Origin: Atrichornis clamosus
Taxonomy: Eukaryota > Chordata > Aves > Passeriformes > Menuridae
DNA: 64,000 nucleotides
Reading direction: 5' to 3'
Assembly (NCBI GenBank): GCA_013400975.1
Contig: WBMZ01015705.1
Span: 20,396 to 84,395 of the forward strand
Below the pieces are notes generated by a model, which was not told where the DNA came from, did not search any database, and saw only the letters and a program-made list of their open reading frames with translations. The position numbers and the translations under genes were made by a program. Below, piece after piece: positions 43,938 through 56,500 of the stretch; within the stretch, counting starts at the first letter, position 1; every line of letters begins with the position of its first letter.

Positions 43938-46900
43938 AACCCAATATTTTTTCCCTCCCATTGCTCATGCTGTCACTCATGTCCTATAGTTCTTCTTCTA
44001 GAAAATGGAAAATCTGCAGTAGCTAAAGATTCTTCTAAAAGAAATAGACAAACAAACTGCTAGCACACCATAAAATACTGCTTCTTTTAGGCTGTGATGG
44101 CTGTAAAAGTCATGTACACCTGTGGCTACAACACATTTGAGCTTCCCAAGGGAAACTTTAGTCTGTCTGCAAGTCAGGCAACATAGGTTCTGTCACACAC
44201 AGAGGTGCAGGAGAAGCTGGGTCACGATGCCATCCCTTTGCTGATGAGGGTGCCAGGTTATTGCTTCTCTGGGTGTGGTGCCTGGCCCATTTTCACAGCT
44301 CAGTTTGACAGTACACACCCCATAAAGACAGGAAGAAGGACAAAGGTATCAGAGCCAGATTTCAGCCAGGTCTGAAACCCCCTGAACAAAACATACGGCC
44401 TCTTCTGACTAAGAACATTTTGTTTTCAAAAGCAGCATTCTTGCTTCTCTGAAAAGAAAAGGATTACCAACAGCAGTCTTGACACAAGAAATGCTCTTGA
44501 TTGTGCAGACTCCTAACCATCTCTTATTCTGCAGTGAAAAACACTCTTCTTCTGCAGGGCCAGATGCCTAGACAGTGTAAATCAACTTCCCAGCACTGCC
44601 ATCACTGGTCTCTGTTAGTTAGCATAAGCTGTGAGTCTGGCTGTAGGTCCTTCTATTCCTGAAGCCAAACAACACCCCTAAAAGTTGTCAGAAGACTTAG
44701 ACCTTGCTGTTTTCCTTCTCCCAACCCTCCTGGCAGCAAATCTAGGTGCCAGTAGCCTGCTAGGAAAATGTGTGTCAGTTTTCAAAAGCACAAATGTAAC
44801 AGTGAAGGGAAAACTCCCACATATCGCTTCCATTTCTCATTTCTACAGAGAGGAAAATCATCATCCCATGGAGGGACAAGGCTTGCTGGACACAAACCAC
44901 AGCCCAAGTGGGATATTTCAATCCACTCAGTGAAGGGAAACAGTCCCACTGCTGTCAGGACAGAGCCAGTGCACAACATTTAATGCAACTCTTTCTGTGG
45001 GATCTAATGGCGTGGTATCTGAGACATCTGCTGGAAACCAGACACCCTTTGTACACAGCTCAGCTGGCCCCACACTGCTTCTCAGGTTTGGTTAAGGGCA
45101 GAAAAAACAAGAAAACCAGCTTGCTTTAAACTGATATTAATCATGCTCAGCATTACTATGTTAGATACACCTTGTGCAAAACCTGAAATAAACCCCACAT
45201 GTCTCTTTGTTTCCCCAAATCCTGTTCGTGAGTGAGGAGACAAAGTGAAATCATGGTTATGGCAGGACCTCATGACCTGCAACCTCTAAGTAGAGGGGAG
45301 TCCTGATGTATATTAACAGAAAAAACCCTGCCCCCACACACATTCACACCCACTTTCTCAAATACAACCTTTCAAGTGCTAGTTTCAGGCACTGGTTCCT
45401 GCATAGCAACACAATACTAACATAAAATAATAGCCCCAAAGTAATTTTTTTTTCTTTTTCCTCAATTTAACCATTGCATTATTTTCATAGCTTATTCTTA
45501 AGGTCAATTTTCTGACGTTAAATTCAATACTCAGGGCCGCAGTTTTAAAACCCAGATACCCATACTCAGATCAGTATCTGTCAGCATCAATGGGTGCTCC
45601 AAGAACAAAGGCTGGGCAAGCAAGCAGCAGATGGTTTTTCAGACTGACTCACCAAACTTTCACTGAGAGAAGAAAAACCTTGTCACGGTCTAATTGCTCT
45701 GGTTCTTGCAGCAAAGACACTTTTCACTTGTGCCTGCAGCAAAATAAAACACACAAATGTTTTGTATTCAGAGGTAATGCTGTATGAGGCTACGAGAAGG
45801 TAGTATGCAGGCAAGATCTGTAAGTCCTGCTGAGGCTTTTAGCTGTATCTGTGGCACATATTCAAAATGAAGTCAGGGCACTACCTGTGGAAGAGCTGCA
45901 GCACCCAGCCCTGGCCTATAGGCTTACTTACCCAAGGATATACTACCATATATGTATGGATTTACGCACTAAAGAGAGAATAACCTTCAAATTCTACTCT
46001 GGACATTTTGCAAAATTCTTCAAGAAAGAGCATCCTAATGCTTCCATGCAAAATTTTTTTTTTGGAGAATGTGTCTTAGCTTTTCAACATCACAGGGGAA
46101 CACAGTGGTTCCTTTGTCTTCATGACTCAACAGCTTGGCTTCAAGCAACAGGACTGAAGGGCAGAATGAAATATGTTGTTTATCTACCATGGAAAGAAGT
46201 AATCTTCCATCTTTTCACTTGCTCATCTGCCGAGTGAGGGTTTTCATAGCCTGTGAATCAGCCAGGCTGAGGGATGAAGACCACCCAGATGATCCCATGG
46301 TTCATACCCTCCCTATGTTCCAACTCATATGCTTTGTGGCTGAGGAGATGGCTCACTGGCCTCTGAGGGCCCTCACCTCAAACATACCGCATCTTTCCTT
46401 GGCAGGACAGCAGCATGAGATTGGTTTGTTCTTTGTTGAACTCCAAATCCAAATCTACGTCCTTCGTTCCAAACTATGGTTTACTCAAGTGCACTTTAAC
46501 AAGGTCATATGCTATTTCAGATAAGTAACAACCAAAATGTAGTTGGAAAATCAAAGAAAATGAAAAATAGCTTGTTACCCTCAAATATCCAACAATTATA
46601 TGTGAGTCCTCCATAATACACAGCTAAGAAAAGAGGAGAGGGCAGGCAGAAACCCTAAGAAAACATAAATCACAGGGAAAGTAGAGGGTAGGATGGAAAG
46701 AATCTGGAAGAGATTTCAATAAGCCATCTACTTTATTTCTTAGGACAAAATCGGTATTTCTGTCATTCTCTACGCATGCTTGTTTTATTTTAAATGAGAT
46801 AAGACAAACATCAAATATCAGTAATGGAAATTCTACTGCCTCTCCAGGCAATATGTCCGAGCACTTCACTATCTCTGCTTTAATGCCTTGCCTAAGTCTT

Positions 46901-49900
46901 TCATCCCTTACTTGATTCTGTTCCTTCATGTCATATCCAACAGGGACAGGAAAATGAGTAGGAATCAATTTAGAGAAATTACACTGTGTTTTGAACCAGG
47001 GATAGCAAACAGTTTTCCTTTACCAGTTCATTGTAAGTAGTTCTGGCTTACAACTATAGATTTTTCCCTCTGCTTTTTCTTTTACGGCCAAATTCATCTC
47101 CACATCCACACTGCTAGCAAAAGTATCTCCTTCAGAAAACCCTTCAGTAACAGCAAACCCCTGTAAAGATGTGGAGATGGATATGAGCACTGAAATCTTT
47201 CCTGAACCTATTTAATAATGTTCTTGTTGGAGGTTTGAATCAGTAAGACCTAGAGGCTTGCTGGGGTCTTCAATACCAACACCATGAAAGGTGGTTTGAT
47301 ATTCCTATCCATAAGGATATATGCAGAAGTTTGTAGAGGTATTCTGGCTTGGCCAGATAGTTCCTCTCAGGCAATAGGAGTTTTACCACTAATGTAATTT
47401 AAGGGCTTTTAAAAGAGTGTGAGTGCAGGCTGCAGCATCTTTGTATTGCACTGCCAAAGAGAAGCCAGTTCCTGTGCAGCACACAGTAACTTTGCAAAGG
47501 GTGTATGTTTGAGAGTTGTATCCTCTTCCCCTGGGAGGACATTAGTCAGTGTGGATGACTACATTCATCTTGTACCACATTATTCACATACAAATACACA
47601 TTTGCAGAAGTCAAAGGGCAGATCTGCTGCAGGGAATGAGCTGTCATAGCTTCACCAACTTCTGCTGGACAGCAGTGAGTTCCATAAACTAAGAAACTTG
47701 TCTCCAAACGTCTACATGCTTGACTGACCTCTCTGTTTACTGAAATCCTCTCCACTAAATATTCAGGCTTCTCTCGGCTCGTTTTGGATGTGTTCCTGAA
47801 CATATTATGACTATTCAGATTGGCATGATTATAAACATTTCAGTACTTGCTAGTAGGTACAGAACAGCCAGGTCTTTAGAAATTGAATTTTAAAAAAAGC
47901 CCTAAGCCTTATGGTCATGTTAGTACTGCATTGAAAATAATGTATTTAAAGTGGCTTACTACAATTTATGTGGGACAGTTACAACAAGTAAATATTCACT
48001 GATGTAAGTTTTGACACAGGAATGAATTTGATAGTTGGAAATGGGCAGAACCTCTTCAGACTTTAATACTTACATGACATATCCAATGAAGAGTAATACA
48101 ACTTATACAAAGGCCTGACATTTGTCTGTTTTTGAGATCTTACTCACAAGATTTAAACCATGGCATAAAGATAAGCCTGCAGGATAAGACTCCCAGTCCG
48201 TGTGCAAATCTGAACACTTCAAATTTTGTAGATCAAAATTCTGCATGTCACAAACATTCAGGTTCATGCTGCAAGGCCCAGAGCAGTTGGGGACTCTGAT
48301 TGTCAAAGCTTCCTGACAGAAACTGTCTCACTCCACCTTACTCTACTAACGTGAAAGTTTGATGGGGCAGGATAAAATCTGCTACAAACTCCTAACCTAT
48401 CAAAACATGGAAGTGCATGTACAACTTTCCATTCATGATCAGATCATGTGCAGTGCAAGATCTGTTCTCTTACATGACCCATCTTTAGTCTGAGGTTTGC
48501 AAGAACTGACTTTTCATCTTTTTATATTTGTAAATGCAACACATCCATCACTTGCATGGCACAATATTTTCCCTGGACTGAAAGGGAGAAAATCAAACAC
48601 TTAATAGGTCATTTTTCAAAGGAGTATGTGTCTTCCTTTCTCTTCTCCATGACTTAATGTTATCACTTTCCAAAAGAATAGGGGCACGTATCCAAAATGA
48701 CACAGCCCTAAGAGATTTTCCTAAGCAAACTGCTCCACTTTATTGTTCTTCAGCATATTGTCTCCGCATAGCTGGAGCAGAACATGGCCTCAAGTCTCTT
48801 ACTCACCTCCTATGTCTGTGTGTGATTCCTCATCAGTGTTGAAAGGTACTGTCAGCGCAGCTTTGATTCCATTTTCATTCCCTGCCTGACACGCTTACAA
48901 TGGCAAAAGCTCTAGATGGAAGATCAATTTGGCAAAAAGGCCACTATAGCCAACAGAGCCAAAAGGAAATACTTTACACAAAAAAAACTTCCCTTTTGTA
49001 TTAACAGAGGTCACTAGCAGAGATTTCACTTCATTTTTACTTCATTTCATTACAGAACCTCTGTTTGACCACCCAAGGTAGCCAAATGCTCACATAAAAC
49101 CTCCCAGTTCCACGGAGCATCCCAGACCTTGTGCCCACAACCAGCTGCGTGTCCCAGTAGTATGGGGCAGCACCTGCCCAGGAGGCTCTGTTCCCCCTCC
49201 CGGTGCTGCCAGAACCCATACTGGGCTTGGCAGCTCAGGGGAGGAATGCCCCAAAAACCTCGGTGGGACTTCCCAGCATTGGCAAAACCCTGGGAAGCTC
49301 TGCCAGCCCCGCAGTCACTAATAGCAACAGGCAATAGCAAGCCAGATGTAACAGTGTGTTTATTACATTAACATAAAAAGTTTAATAAACATGTTATAAG
49401 GAAGGAGATACTACAAAATAAAAGGCATGTGTTTAGTTCAAGAGGGCTTCTCTTTACGTTCAGACAGTAGTTCCAAAGCCAGGCTAACCTCTGGGACAAC
49501 AGTCACAGCTCTGAAAAACAGCAAAAATAAAGACTTTCTTTATATTGCTCTTTTCCTTGATGATTTCACCAATGTGCCTGTTCATGCATCCCTAAGGATT
49601 TTCTGAAACCCCCAGCTCCAATAACTGATTCAACCAAGATGTCAGCCTGTACATATCTGCGTTACTAATGAAATCCCACATATCACCAGCCCAGTAGGTG
49701 GCAGGAAAATGGCTTTTGAAAGACATCTTCACAAAGGACAGGTATAGAAGGGTGGCCATAACGTGCATAACATCTCTGACAAAATCTATTTATCTATAAA
49801 CCCAGAGTATAAAGAAAGAAGTTTATTAATACTGTGTAATAGAATTTAAACATAGGGCAAGCAAGTAAGGTTTGATGAATAATATCATTGAGAAGGTGAT

Positions 49901-52900
49901 TTCCAGACATAATTTGCTTAGTAAAAGTAGGGAACAACCAGTGAGTCGCCTTCCATGGCAACATTCTCTTTTACTCCCTGAAATCATCAGGACTTCCTCC
50001 CAGCAAACCAGAACAAGGCAATTTCTGACCCATGGATATTCTGCGCTGCTCTTTCTGCCCAGGTCTTAGTCACCACTCTTACTCAAAAGGCAGCAAAACA
50101 TGCAGTTGCCACGTAACCGTAAACTTGAGTGGTCTTGTGTCAAATTACCCATAATTTGCTATTGGGCTTCTCTTTTCCAGATGTAATCAGGACTTGCTTC
50201 TAAAGAAATTAAATTAATTAGGTTCACCAATAATGTGAGAAGTTCACTAATTAACCTCCTCCACAGCACAAAAATAACACCTTTCTCATTCTGTCCCCAT
50301 AATTCCTGCCCAACAGGACTTCAGCAGCATCTTGAGCAGCTACACCTGGGGAGAGACACTGAGCGCCTTATTATAATGAATATTTTATGACACTTAAATT
50401 GGAGATCTATGACTAATAACATTAACTGTCATGAGTTAAGTGTTACGAAGAGCTGAGGAAAGCTACATTTTATCCCAGGGAGTATTGTTTACTTCTGCTG
50501 AGCAGCAGGAGGTACAGGAAGCCTTGCTTATAAGGAAGAGAAATCAGAAGAGCAGTCACCTAACTTCTTGTAATTTTTCAATTAATAGAACACACCTGGG
50601 TGCTGTTCCTTAGGTCAGAAACAAACTACAAATGTGCAAGATAGTTTGGGAAAAGCTAGCTAGCAGTGCCGTAGGGTATCTGTCCATCCCTTCCTGTCCA
50701 TCATCCTCTCTCCCAAGTGAGGTGTTTGATCTGTCCTCTGGTTTGGAACTCCTTGCATCAGGTCTTTTGAAGACGGAGGACTCTGAATGGGAAGGGAAGT
50801 ACAGGCATATCCCTTCTGTGTTTCAAGATGTGAAGGAACCACCAGGCTTTGTCTCTTGGTTTGAGATCTGGGAGAGGTTAAGAGCCTGACAGATGCCCAA
50901 GTGTGGCTGCTACACGGATGCTCCAGGTACATCTGCTATGCCAACTTTATCCAGTTATCAGCATGCAGATGTATGGAATTCAGTTAACGTGTCCACACTT
51001 AGAATTACAGGAAAAAGCTGATTTTACTTTTCTCCTCACTGGTCTTTGCATTCAGCCACGTGTGTCTATGGAATATCGGACTCCTTTCAAGTCCATTGCA
51101 GAAGGCCCTGTCTACCTTAGCCCCTATATATAGAAAGCCCTGTAAGTCCATTCAGACCCCAGGTACCAAGCCTCCTTGTGTTGTGTCAGCTTACTTCAAC
51201 ACCATATCCCCCCAGACTGTTTGCCCAAGCTTAAAGCATCTCCAGTCTCTAAGCAGGGGCAATCCCTGGGCCTTTGATCTAACAACTGCATAAGTTCCCA
51301 CATTAACATGACAAAAAAGGCAAGGGAGCTTTCTCCACCACACGTATTCACCTAAAGATTTCTATGCCATGAGTCATTAGCATCGTAAGCTGTAACCATA
51401 ACTCTGAAATAAACTCATTTTCTGAATTATTGTGAGAGAAAATTGCTCCCTCCACACCTTACCTGTAAGGCCAAAGTAAACTAGATTTTAAGAAGTGCTG
51501 TTGATACTTCACCCTAAAGAGATGTACAATGTTTCAAGGAAATAATGGCAGCTTTCCGTGTGGCTGACTAAAACAATAATGTTACTTGCTCAGGGAACAG
51601 CCTTGAAAGCACCAGTGTCTTACACTCATAGATGAAAAAATATTGTGTAAGGTGCAGCTGTTCATCCACAGCCTTGTAAAATTTAATGATATGGTGTAGA
51701 GTGTGGCTGCTAATGTAAACTGTAAATAATTCGTTGGAAGCAATTTATGTGGAGGCACCTTCCAAAGGTCTAGTGTGTTTTTCTCCCCTAGTCAGTCACC
51801 CTGGCTTAGACCACAACAGCCGTGCAGAGGCTTGGGGTTTACTGGGCTGACTAAGCTAGGCCCAGAAAGAGAAAGACTGAGCTAGTGATTTTCAGGCGTT
51901 TTAAGGATGGAGCTATTTGTGCATCGCAACGCCCGACACCTCTTTGTGTCAATAAATCTACCTGATTTTGAAAGTTTTTTCCACTTCTCTTCTAGTAGGG
52001 GGAAAAATGCTGGAAGTCCTGCCAATTGGCCAGCTACTTCATGCACACACACGCAGCAGTGTCATCCTCTATTTACCTATCCATCTGCCATGGCAGACAA
52101 AACCAAGCTCCAGCCATGCTGGCAGCATTGATGGCCCCAGGGCTGCACTGTGGTCGTCATAAAGTTGCTCGAATTTAGATTTCCTCCTTGCTGTTAATTG
52201 CAAATACCTTTTTCTCTCACAAAATTTCTGTTTGTGGCTACACTTGCCCTCCATCACCAACACAAGAAGCTGCATGCTGGTTTTAGTTCTCTTTCCTGCC
52301 GTGGTATTCATAACTGACAGCAATTAACGCCTCTCTGGAGCATGCTTTATTCATATTTCTGTAGCTGTAAATATCACCCAGCATGCAGACAGGGCGGCTC
52401 TCACCTCATCGTTGCCTATAGACCTCTTAGGGTTTGTGTTTTGTGGTCAGAGCAGAAACAGAAGGTGGGATTAGCTGTCAGTGCTACCATGGTTAGCCCA
52501 AACCTTCCTTGTGGTGACTGTTACAGCCTCGTTCCTAAAACTGGAGGTTTTAACAGGAAAAAGAGGCATATTTCAGAGGTGGATATTTTAACTTCCTTTC
52601 CTCTCCAAAGCAATACAGTCTTAATATCTACCTTCCCCTCTCCCCAGCTTTTTAGCCAACAGAATGAACAGAGAGCAGAAGCCAGCATACCAGGATTATT
52701 TATCTCTGAGACCATGTTTGCCTTGTAGGGAGACACCTCACTTTTCCTCTATGCCTCAGCCTCCCCATAATGGTTGTTCAGGTTTGTCAAAGACTTGCCT
52801 GGGAAAGCACTCTCTTTGTGTTAAACATTATGGTAAAGACTCTCTGTTCACACTCACTGAGCTCAGCAGGCTCATCCTGCAGATGGTACTGTTGATCCGC

Positions 52901-53085
52901 CTTGACCTTGGCCACCCTCCTTTAGCTTCAGTCCTAAGCCTGAGCCATTTTGCTTTCCCAGGAGGCCTCATTTCATATGCAAGCTTTATTTCTCAAGTGT
53001 TGTCATGACCAAAGTCTCAAGCGTACCAAGGTTAAAAATTACATTTTGAAAGGAAAAATAATGATTTCTCCCTGCCATTGTTTAG
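43938..53085. other. Intergenic sequence, no recognised gene
   Basis: About 9.1 kb between the CR1 copy and the LTR. Several open frames of 60-130 codons occur (for example 45851-46237), but none has recognisable content. A GC-richer patch lies at about 49.1-49.3 kb, followed by AATAAA-like words on both strands near 49.36-49.39 kb; its meaning is unclear. Confidence 0.6.
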
Positions 53086-53523
53086 CACCAGTAGGCAACT
53101 AAGCACCATGCAGTCACTCACTTACTGCACCCTGAACACCAGTGGGGGTGGGGAGGTGGGTTTAGATAAGAAAAGTTTAATAAGTGAAATAAAACATCAT
53201 AATATTAACATAAATATAATACTAATTGTAATTAAAAGGGAGTCAACAGCAAGAGAAATAAAACCCAAGAAAAACAAGTGAGGTACCGTTGCTCACTACC
53301 TGCTGACCAATACCCAGCCCATCTCCCAGCAGATACCAGCAGCTCCCAGCCAGTTTATACACCAGGCGTGACATTCATTTCAGGTCAGCTGTCCTTGACT
53401 AAGGGTTAGCACTACTTAGCAACAACCAAAACATAAGTGTGTTATCAACATTACTCTCATAATTAATTCAAATCACAGTTACTAAGAAGAAAATTAACTG
53501 TATCCCAGATGAAACCAAAACAT
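53086..53523. mobile_element. Solo LTR of an avian ERVL-type endogenous retrovirus
   Basis: The segment carries a series of words I know from a common avian ERVL LTR family: GCAACTAAGCACCATGCAGT, a G-rich GTGGGGGTGGGGAGG, AGTTTAATAAGTGAAATAAA with an AT-rich stretch, CCCAAGAAAAACAAGTGA, GCTCACTACCTGCTGACCAA, CAGTTTATACACCAGGCGTG, GGTCAGCTGTCC, and GTGTGTTATCAACATTACTC ahead of AAGAAGAAAATTAACTGTAT. No gag, pol or env frames flank it, so it is a solo LTR or a fragment. Boundaries and orientation are uncertain; identification is from memory. Confidence 0.75.
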
Positions 53524-56500
53524 TCACTCATTGTTTTAATCCTCCTGCCTGCAAGTAATACATAGATTTATATTTTCCCCTTCCAAAAGGATAGAAAATG
53601 GATATTTCATCAATTTTCAACCTGGTGAAACTTAATCACGCACACCTTAAAATCCCCTTTACACTCCAATCTAAGGTCCACCAACAAGACCTATTCTGAC
53701 AATTTTGTCAGGTTTATGTCAGATGTTCTCTAAAGGATGAACTGCACAGCTCACCTGCCCCTGAACTGGCTTGTTTACAGGGTGCAAGTCTCTGCAGTGC
53801 TCTCCTTCCTTCCATGTTGCATCCTCCTGCTCCTCTGACGCCCTTCTCTGCCCCTGTCTAGAAAGTGGCTGCTCAGATCCCTGAGGCTGGGGGCTCAGCC
53901 AGGAACCCCACCTGCTCAGGCTGTGCCAGCACGTCTGCAGCAGGTAATTGGGGGATAATCTCATTTACTTGACATGTATGGTCACTCAGGAGCAGGGGTC
54001 AGGACAATAAATACATATATATGGAAAGTAACACAAGAAGGAGTCTGGCTGGAGAATCAGGTATGTAGAAGCAGGCTCAGAGCTGGCAGAAAGACAGAGA
54101 GGGAACCTGCAGAGAGGAAGGAGAGTAAAGACTTCTCCATTCACTGTAATAAGCATCCCTGATGCTTTTCAGTCTCTATATGTCTTAATTTACAAAGCTA
54201 GAATTTGGGAAGGAACAGTAATAGACTGTTAATGTTGGCTTACATATAAGCATTTAAACTTAAATTATGCAGGAGATACGTAAAAACAAGGTGGAAGCTT
54301 ATGGAGGTAACCTCATGTGATACGAGTCAAGGCATCAGATCATCCTCAAAATTTAAATGTTTTTCAGTTTATCATCACTGCTGAGCTATGTCATGGACTG
54401 AACATTTCCACCAGTGGAAAATTTAATTCTTTTAATTAGTTAGGAAGCATATCAAGAGACCTTCCAACTACAAATTCCTGGTATCTCAGATTTTGTGAAA
54501 CCTTTATTCACAAGTGCACCCAGAAAAAACAGCAATAATTTGAACTGCTATATCATAATACTTGAACCGGCTGCAGGTAGTACTTACATTACTAGCATAA
54601 ACTAACTAGTTTAAACGCAGTTGTTGTGCTCCTTAACAGGCACCCTTCCTTTGATTTCCAGCAGTTTTAAAGACTGTAACTCAGTTTACATGAAGTGCTA
54701 ACAAATCTCAGTGCAACAGACCAGATTACATTTTGCATAAAGGTTAGCTACAATGCATAAAGTCAGGTACTGGACCCAAGGTGAGGAGAGGAAGAAAAGA
54801 GAGAGTGGGAGAAGAAGGGACACTTACAGCCTTCAGACAAAGAAGAGTTTGCAAGGAGAAAAAAATGCTCTTTGTATGCCTGTTCAGAAAGCTGCCAGCC
54901 CTCCTGCAGTGTGGGGATTGATTCAAGGATGGAAAGCAACAGCCAAATATCAAGAAGGGGTCTAGAACTGGGAGTCTGTCGTGGTGTATGGCTCATTAAC
55001 CACCAGCTACATCAGCCTCACTAGGGCTAGACAAAACAGGAGAAGCAGTACCCAGCACTGTCCTTCTTTTTGTCCCTTCACAGACAGTCCTGATGCTCTC
55101 TGCACTAGTAGTTATTTCTTTGCCAGCACAGCTGTGTCTTGCAATGCCGGTGTTCACCAGGGCAGGAAGCCTGGTGAAGAATAGCAAAACTAACTCCAGC
55201 ATCCCACAGGGCTGGGGAGGCAGCAGAAATCAGAGCACCAGCAGAGGAAAAGGGCTGAGTGGCACAGCACCAATGAAGAAAAAAGTCTATCACAAGCATA
55301 CGCAAGGTACTAATTGCAAAAGCTAAACAATTTAACATGTAAAAATTAACACTTAATTCATACCACTAGTGATAATGACTAGCAATGCCTGTAAGAACTA
55401 AATATTTAGAAATAGACTTGTATTCACATTAAAAAATATCTTTCTGCATGAGCAGCTCAATTCATTACTAACAATGCAATTGGGTTGGTAGTTCAAGTTT
55501 GACCCCGATGGCCAGAGACTGACATTCATTGCTGCCTAGGCCAAACGTCAGCTGCTGATAGTCATGCACCAAACTGTTGTAAAGAGCCCAAAGACTCTAA
55601 CAGACCCAGAGAGGAAGGGAAAAGAGAACTGCTTTTTACAAAAATGCAGAGATCTTGTTTCACAAGGAGATCTCGTTACACAAATGCAGAGATGCAGAAG
55701 GGCACCCTGTGTGCCTCTGGAATGACACCCAGCAGGCTTCTTGTCAGGAGGCTATGCAGTGGAGAAGGAGCTGGATGTGAGGTTTGAGTCGCTGTCTGCT
55801 TGGCCATTAGCCGAACGCTTTCTGTCAACAGCCACACAATGTTCTGATCTCTATGGGCTGCTTTTGACTTCGGTGCTGTTTCCAACCAGGTGCAACACAG
55901 CACCGACAAAGCACGAGCGAGGCCCACTGCTGCCTTCACTCACAGCCTTGCACTGCCCTTTTTCTTGCACTTCTACAAGCAGTAGTAGCACTGCATACAA
56001 ATGTGTCTACGGTGTATGTGGAGATGTTCACACTCCCCAGGCTGATTGTCTACACGGTTTTAAAAACACACACACATATTCACAAAATCCTTATTTTTCC
56101 CAAGTACTGTATTCAAATTAAATATTCATCTCCCCTAAAAAGCAATTAAATTTTACTGTCTAGCAATTTGCAAATCTAAACAGTAAATGTAGAAAAATAA
56201 TTAGCATAGTAAGAAATAAGTTATTTCTCTGATAAGCTCATAAACTCTTTTAATTAAAGTCGCAATATTTTTAATTGCTAAAGGGAATATTTTGTTTATA
56301 ATAGCAAACATTTCTAAGTTTTAATTTAAGTTTCAATCTAATATTGTGATAACTGAGAAATGGCCTCCAGGGGGCAATAGTATCCACCAAACGAAATAAT
56401 TCAACTTTATCAAAGGATTTTCTTGCATGTATCTTCTTAGGATACAGGAAAGTTAAGTTAGCCTATGCAAACTCTGACAAGTCTCCTGTGAGCACACATT

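Noticed and set aside
49129..49371. Overlapping open frames on both strands in a GC-richer patch
   Set aside because: No splice signals, no recognisable domain, and both strands are open because stop-prone words are scarce.
54744..55338. Cluster of 60-80 codon frames on both strands
   Set aside because: Mutually overlapping short frames of the size expected by chance.
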